Assembly (NCBI GenBank): GCA_964624765.1
Contig: CAZUZO010000071.1
Coordinates: 1-17,697 of the forward strand
Reading direction: 5' to 3'
Source: JAGTVB01 sp964624765
Lineage (GTDB): Bacteria > Pseudomonadota > Gammaproteobacteria > HK1
Length of the DNA stretch: 17,697 nucleotides
Positions 14,235 through 17,697 of this stretch are shown here, piece by piece. The position numbers were made by a program, and so were the translations under genes. The notes under the pieces were generated by a model. That model was not told where the DNA came from. It saw nothing but the letters and a program-made list of their open reading frames with translations, and made no database searches. Position 1 is the stretch's first letter, and every line of letters starts with the position of its first letter.

Positions 14235-14305
14235 CTTTCATCCAACCGTTACCTACCTATCCGTGCCCGCCTCCAGAACAGTCGGTCGTGCCCGCGTAAG
14301 GTATA
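14230..14305 (+). repeat. 76-bp repeat, copy 1
   Basis: The stretch from CTGAGCTTTCA through CGCCTCCAGAACAG to CCCGCGTAAGGTATA recurs in the same orientation at 16622-16696, with scattered substitutions and one base of length difference. It has no coding content. It may be the end of an insertion sequence or a piece of a larger repeat. Confidence 0.65.
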
Positions 14306-14684
14306 GAAAAGTTGCACATCGCGCACTAACAAGAAATCGGTTCAACTAGGGGAAATCTGCCCTCCCATCATTTCTCTAGCACCACCCCAAGAGAAAAGCC
14401 CGTTGCAAACGATTTCACGAGCCCTCACCACATTTGGTGGATCCGTTCTATTCGATAGTCCTTGTGTTGTCTCGGGTCTCACATTGCATCGTTCGACTCA
14501 TCTCAACCCATTGAGATAATTGAACAAATCAGGGATATCCGGGATGGCTCACCGCTGGCCTATGGTTTGCCCATCCTCCCTACGGAGCACCCGGCACACT
14601 CACCGCCGAGGGTGCCTGATAAGGCTCTGGTATTGTGACCGGCGCCGACCCAGAGCATCTGAACGAGAAGAAGGAGAAGGATCC

Positions 14685-16292
14685 ATGAGATTTAATCGAG
14701 GAGTGTTTGACACGTGCCTCATGTCACTGGTTAGCCCAGAGCGTGGGGCTCGCCGCACGACGTATGTCACTGCGCGCGCGCTCGCCTTCGGCGCCGGCCT
14801 CGCCCTGCTGCCGGCAATCTCGAGCGCTACCCCCCCGCCGACCGAGCGCTTGTTCGGAGTACCTGATACTCTCCAGGGGCAGGTCCGCGGTGCGGTGTTC
14901 ACCATGACCAACAGCGCCGATGCCGATCCCGGCAACCAAGTGGTCGCCTTCCATCGCCTCGCCGACGGCACGCTGTCGCTCGCCGGCTATTTCCCCACCG
15001 GCGGGGTGGGCTCGGGGCCAGCGCCGACCTCGACCGTGTTCGGTGCCTTTGTTCCGGTCCCCGCCGACGGCCTCGGTTCCCAGAACGGGCTTGTGCTCAG
15101 CGATCCCGACGCCCACGGTAGGCGGCTGCTGCTTGCGGTCAACGCCGGGAGCGATTCGGTGACCTGCTTCGTGGTTCAAGGTGGTAACGACGGATTGCTC
15201 CTCTCCGCCCCCGTGACCGTGGGCTCGGGCGGGGTTTTCCCCAACAGCCTGGCCTTCAAGGGCGATGGCAGCGGTGGTGTGCTCTACGTTCTCAACGCCG
15301 GGCTCGACGGCAACGTTAGCGGCTTCAAGGCGTCGGCGCAGTGCACCCTGAGCCCGATCCCCCACGGGCAGCAGACTCTCGCTGGATTGATCAGCGATCC
15401 CCCGGTGCAGGAGCCGCGGCCGATCGAGGTGCTGACCTCGGCCGCCGACATCGGCTTTACCCGTGATGGTGCCCAGCTGGTGGTCTCGATCAAAGGTGGG
15501 CCCGACGCCTTCGCAGGCGGGGTGGTGATCTTCTACATCAATCCCAGCGGTTCGATCACCCAGCCTCCACTCGTGACTTCGTTCAGCGCGGCCGAGAGGA
15601 CTGCCGCACCCTTCGGCTTTGACATCGATGACCAGGGTCGCCTGATTCTCACCCATGTCGGCTCCCACACCGCTGCAGCCTACGAGATCCGCTCCTCCGG
15701 CAGCCTGGTCCCAATCGGTGGTCCGGTACCGGTCAGCAACCTCGCCGAGCTGGGGCTCGCCGCTGCCGATACGCCGCTGGCCTTCGCTGGCTTTCCTTGC
15801 TGGATCACCATCCATGAGGGGATCGCCTACGTCATCAACTTCGGTGACATCCCGGCGGCGAGCGGCGGGCTGCCCAACGGTCCGGGCACGATCGTGGCGC
15901 TGCGCATCAACCAGGACGGCTCGCTTACCCCGCTCGACACCGACCCACAGGCGCCGGGCCTGGTTGCGACCTTGAAGCAGGACGACCGCAACGACCCCAA
16001 AGCCGGCCTGTTTGGCAACCATGGGCTCGACGTCGCGGCGGTGGCGGACGGCGAAGGCGCGTTCCTCTACCTTGCCCAGGGGCGGCTGGGCACGCTCGGC
16101 GCCTACCGCATCGAGGGCGACGGCACGCTCACCAAGGTAGGTGATTTCAACGGAGGGATGACCCCCGGCGTCGATCCCTTCGCTGGCACCAACCCCGGCA
16201 TCAATGACTTCCTGGATCGCTGCTTCCTCCAGGACGAGCCGCGCTCGCCAGAGTGTGCTCAGGGCAGCATCCAGGGCGTGGCTGGCTATTGA
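14685..16292 (+). CDS. Exported lactonase/YVTN-type beta-propeller protein
   Basis: The 535-residue product has an N-terminal export signal (hydrophobic ARALAFGAGLALLPAISSA, predicted cut after Ala48) and then repeated beta-propeller blades. The blade motif recurs as VVAFHRLADGTLSLAGYFPT, VLYVLNAGLDGNVSGFKA, VVIFYINPSGSI, IVALRINQDGSLTPLDTD and LGAYRIEGDGTLTKVGDFNG. This x-x-A-x-x-I-x-x-D-G-S/T-L-T-x-L pattern is that of the lactonase (6-phosphogluconolactonase-like, Pfam 10282) and YVTN propellers. A periplasmic or secreted protein is expected; its enzymatic activity, if any, is unknown. The ATG at 14685 follows AAGAAGGAGAAGGATCC, a strong ribosome-binding site; Met13 is an alternative that gives a more ordinary signal length. 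It stands alone, flanked by repeats on both sides. A long minus-strand frame over it is a GC-driven shadow. Confidence 0.85.
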   Translation: MRFNRGVFDTCLMSLVSPERGARRTTYVTARALAFGAGLALLPAISSATPPPTERLFGVPDTLQGQVRGAVFTMTNSADADPGNQVVAFHRLADGTLSLAGYFPTGGVGSGPAPTSTVFGAFVPVPADGLGSQNGLVLSDPDAHGRRLLLAVNAGSDSVTCFVVQGGNDGLLLSAPVTVGSGGVFPNSLAFKGDGSGGVLYVLNAGLDGNVSGFKASAQCTLSPIPHGQQTLAGLISDPPVQEPRPIEVLTSAADIGFTRDGAQLVVSIKGGPDAFAGGVVIFYINPSGSITQPPLVTSFSAAERTAAPFGFDIDDQGRLILTHVGSHTAAAYEIRSSGSLVPIGGPVPVSNLAELGLAAADTPLAFAGFPCWITIHEGIAYVINFGDIPAASGGLPNGPGTIVALRINQDGSLTPLDTDPQAPGLVATLKQDDRNDPKAGLFGNHGLDVAAVADGEGAFLYLAQGRLGTLGAYRIEGDGTLTKVGDFNGGMTPGVDPFAGTNPGINDFLDRCFLQDEPRSPECAQGSIQGVAGY

Positions 16293-16306
16293 CCCGTTTT
16301 GACCAG

Positions 16307-16395
16307 CGGGGCGGCGGCCGGAGCCGGTCGCCGCGCCCTTCAGGTGGCGGTTCAATCCGCCGCAAAGCGTTTCAGGCGGGGGTTTATCCCCCGCC
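16307..16395 (+). terminator. Three successive hairpins after the beta-propeller gene
   Basis: Fifteen bases after the stop codon, GGCGGCGGCCGG pairs with CCGGTCGCCGC (about 16312-16336); then GGCGG-TTCAAT-CCGCC (16346-16361); then GGCGGGGG-TTTAT-CCCCCGCC (16375-16395). None is followed by a clear T-run. Together they plausibly end or stabilise the transcript, but the last may be a dispersed palindrome like the one at 13953-13975. Confidence 0.45.
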
Positions 16396-16439
16396 AGCTC
16401 AACCTACCGGCTTTAGCCGATAAGTCATTGAGTGGATTT

Positions 16440-16606
16440 GCCCTTGGGGCAGCCAACCCCAGGCCGCAAGGGACGCCGTGAAGACGTTCCTGTCGGCTTG
16501 GGTCCGGCATCCCGGCCGTACACACCCTTGTGGCCTGGGGTTCGGCTGCCGAAAGGTTGGACGCCGAAGGGATGCGCCGAAGAGCAACCCTGATGAAACG
16601 ATGACC
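16440..16606. repeat. Interspersed 168-bp repeat, copy 2
   Basis: This is the intergenic counterpart of the repeat in cobL (7001-7168), in the same plus-strand orientation and with nearly the same length. Short frames through it echo the CobL tail (for example SRTPG and HPFG strings on the minus strand) and should not be annotated as genes. Having a copy between genes shows that the cobL copy is the intruder. Confidence 0.85.
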
Positions 16607-16621
16607 AGGGTCGCTGCACGA

Positions 16622-16696
16622 CTGAGCTTTCAGCTAACCGTTGCCCGCTCTACGTGCTCGCCTCCAGAACAGCCGGTCATGCCCGCGTAAGGTATA
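16622..16696 (+). repeat. 76-bp repeat, copy 2
   Basis: Second copy of the repeat at 14230-14305, sharing CGCCTCCAGAACAG and CCCGCGTAAGGTATA near its right end. It lies 15 bases after the 168-bp repeat. The following 16697-16870 contains a small hairpin (CCTGT-GAGT-ACAGG) and two similar GAAAACAG-containing strings but no gene I can identify. Confidence 0.65.
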
Positions 16697-16870
16697 TAGT
16701 ACAGACCCTGTGAGTACAGGACCGTCGACTCGAATGTCGCGGTGAGGTTTGTTTGTCGGAAAACAGAGGCTTATCGACACTGGCGGGAGGTGTCCGAAAA
16801 CAGCGCTTGCTACCGGATAAAACCTGCACGAGAAAGCGTGTCGGATAGTGCCATAGGTCGGAAACTTTGC

Positions 16871-17019
16871 CTGAGAGGTTGTGAAAAAACCGTCGTGCGC
16901 GGGCCGGGAGCCAGGCGGACGGCGCAAAGCCGAGAGACATATCAAGTAGATAGGCGAGGAGCGAGCACCGTCCAACGCCACTATCGGGTCGTGTAGCAGG
17001 TTTTTTCACAACCACTGAG
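16871..17019 (-). repeat. MITE-like element, copy 2 (GTGAAAAAACC terminal inverted repeats)
   Basis: Left end CTGAGAGGTTGTGAAAAAAC and right end GGTTTTTTCACAACC with CACTGAG form terminal inverted repeats. Read on the minus strand the interior follows copy 1 (326-470) closely: CCCGATAGTGGCGTTGGACG against CCCGATAGCGGCGTTGGGCG, then the shared GCTCGCTCCTCGCCTATCTA. No coding content. No target duplication is obvious. Confidence 0.78.
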
Positions 17020-17110
17020 ATGTTTTCCGACCACGAGATGGCGGCCGGTGTTGGAAGTGTTGGGTCTAGGCCCTGTCGGAAATCAACGCAACACGACCGT
17101 CTCTGCGCCC

Positions 17111-17488
17111 TCAGCCAACCTTCCGCGACCGAGTCAGCTGGAGATCGAGTGCGACCCGGTCATACGTAACCTTTGGTACGATCCGTCCTCGCTCACCTCG
17201 ATCCAGACGTACCAGACCGTAACCCTCCATCGTTTTCAACGTCCGCGACAGATTTGACTTCGCCTTGCCGGTCATCCGCGCCAGCTCGTCGAGCGAACCA
17301 GGCGACCGCTCGGCGATCACTCGCAAGAGTTCACGGTTCCCCGCCGACAACACCTTGGCGAAGGATTCGGTGGAGGTGAACCACACCTTGGGCTCGTTGC
17401 GAGACGCTCGGCGTTCGCCGCGCGCCACCGCCATCGTGCGAGCCTTCATTTCCTCGTAAGTGGCAATGCCCACTCTCAGCGTTGTCAT
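17111..17488 (-). CDS. Winged-helix antitoxin, TumA/HVO_A0114-like
   Basis: The 125-residue protein carries a C-terminal winged helix-turn-helix: ELLRVIAERSPGSLDELARM, then TGKAKSNLSRTLKTMEGYGL, VRLDRGERGRIVPKVTYD. The N-terminal stretch with FTSTESFAKVLSAGNRELL matches, from memory, the small HVO_A0114-type DNA-binding proteins that pair with TumE/DUF6516 toxins. It would neutralise the toxin and repress their shared promoter, which lies outside the window. The ATG at 17488 overlaps the TGA of the upstream gene, so the pair is co-translated, here toxin first. It might instead be a plain MarR-like regulator. Confidence 0.72.
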   Translation of the reverse strand: MTTLRVGIATYEEMKARTMAVARGERRASRNEPKVWFTSTESFAKVLSAGNRELLRVIAERSPGSLDELARMTGKAKSNLSRTLKTMEGYGLVRLDRGERGRIVPKVTYDRVALDLQLTRSRKVG

Positions 17489-17697
17489 GGAATCACTCCT
17501 CTTTCGCGCAACACCGCGTCGACCGCCTCCCAGAAATCACGCAGCAACGTTGCCGCATCGCGATATTGGTACGACTTGGTGGTCCGCAACCGATGGCGAT
17601 GATCTTGCGGCTCGCCGTGCCTTCGCCTGGCTACAGAATGGGCGTTGTCAAAACCGACCAACCGCTCGCCAACCGGTCCATGAAGGGTCAACGAGTA
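17485..17697 (-). CDS. TumE/DUF6516-type toxin, N-terminus beyond the window
   Basis: The frame is open to the window edge and reads YSLTLHGPVGERLVGFDNAH, then HGEPQDHRHR and YQYRDAATLLRDFWEAVDAV near the C-terminus. The R-x-V-G-x-D-N-A-H strand followed by a D-H-R-H motif and a short helical tail resembles the DUF6516/TumE toxin family as I remember it; whole members have about 100-120 residues, so roughly 35-45 N-terminal residues are missing. A TTG at 17691 could serve as a start but falls inside the conserved strand and is not credible. Overlap with the winged-helix gene supports a toxin-antitoxin pair. Molecular target unknown. Confidence 0.65.
   Translation of the reverse strand, partial: YSLTLHGPVGERLVGFDNAHSVARRRHGEPQDHRHRLRTTKSYQYRDAATLLRDFWEAVDAVLRERGVIP

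Larger units (their letters stand above)
13820..14684. other. Intergenic stretch without a recognisable gene, partly AT-rich
   Basis: Between the cob promoter and the beta-propeller gene I find no credible gene. The part 13980-14205 is clearly poorer in GC than everything around it. On its minus strand an open stretch reads FSYLKDRFDARNDTSVTSKS, followed by about a dozen further residues and a stop. It may be the decayed end of a foreign gene, but I cannot name it. The stretch also holds a perfect hairpin (13953-13975), a fragment of the TGAAAAAACC element (14208-14234) and one copy of a 76-bp repeat (14230-14305). The region 14306-14684 shows nothing clear beyond the ribosome-binding site of the next gene. 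Confidence 0.5.

Noticed and set aside
14724..16355. A 543-codon open frame on the minus strand over the beta-propeller gene
   Set aside because: It mirrors the codon structure of the plus-strand gene, has no ribosome-binding site or recognisable motifs and is rich in Arg, Gly and His, as antisense frames of GC-rich genes are.
13953..16395. GCGGGGG...CCCCCGC palindromes as a CRISPR array or replication origin
   Set aside because: Only two dissimilar-loop copies 2.4 kb apart, with no regular spacing, no cas genes and no DnaA-box cluster.
16399..16619. Two 60-codon minus-strand frames resembling the CobL tail
   Set aside because: They are the repeat itself read in frame; no start signal and no conserved protein. 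They are evidence for the repeat, not genes.

Overview
The window is GC-rich chromosomal DNA, probably from a gammaproteobacterium or a close betaproteobacterial relative. This rests on protein character, short hairpin-rich repeats of a kind common there, and sigma70-like promoters; taxonomy cannot be fixed from sequence alone. Its core (about 509-13820, all on the minus strand) is a near-complete early-cobalt ('anaerobic') cobalamin cluster in two riboswitch-controlled units.

Unit 1 reads leftward from a promoter near 13805 and a cobalamin riboswitch (13575-13780). Its order is a 37-codon leader ORF, cobB/cbiA, an unknown 45-aa ORF, cobM/cbiF, cbiX, cobH/cbiC, cbiD, cobL/cbiET, cobI/cbiL, cbiG N-part, cbiG C-part (cobE-like) and cobJ/cbiH. 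Most junctions overlap by 4-8 bases, so translational coupling is expected. CbiX inserts cobalt; CbiL, CbiH, CbiF, CbiG, CbiD, CbiET and CbiC build the corrin ring; CbiA amidates the a and c side chains. No precorrin-6A reductase (cbiJ/cobK) is seen. Unit 2 has its own promoter (about 3642-3671) and riboswitch (3427-3630) and encodes the cobalt ECF transporter CbiM-CbiN-CbiQ-CbiO.

Unusual points in the cluster: CbiH carries a C-terminal domain resembling the heme-utilisation protein HutX/ChuX; a 168-bp interspersed repeat lies in the 3' end of cobL and is translated as a roughly 78-residue tail; a 231-bp element with terminal inverted repeats lies between the unit-2 riboswitch and cbiM; and both units have a hairpin that would mask the first ribosome-binding site, suggesting translational riboswitch control.

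Right of the cluster (13820-14684) is an AT-richer intergenic stretch with repeat fragments. It is followed by a plus-strand gene for an exported beta-propeller protein (14685-16292) and a repeat-rich non-coding stretch (16293-17110) holding second copies of three repeats found elsewhere in the window. At the right edge is a minus-strand TumE/TumA-type toxin-antitoxin pair, with the toxin gene cut by the window end. At the left edge is a PAS-domain pseudogene with two in-frame TGA codons. One ~147-bp inverted-repeat element occurs near both ends in opposite orientation (326-470 and 16871-17019), bracketing the whole cluster.
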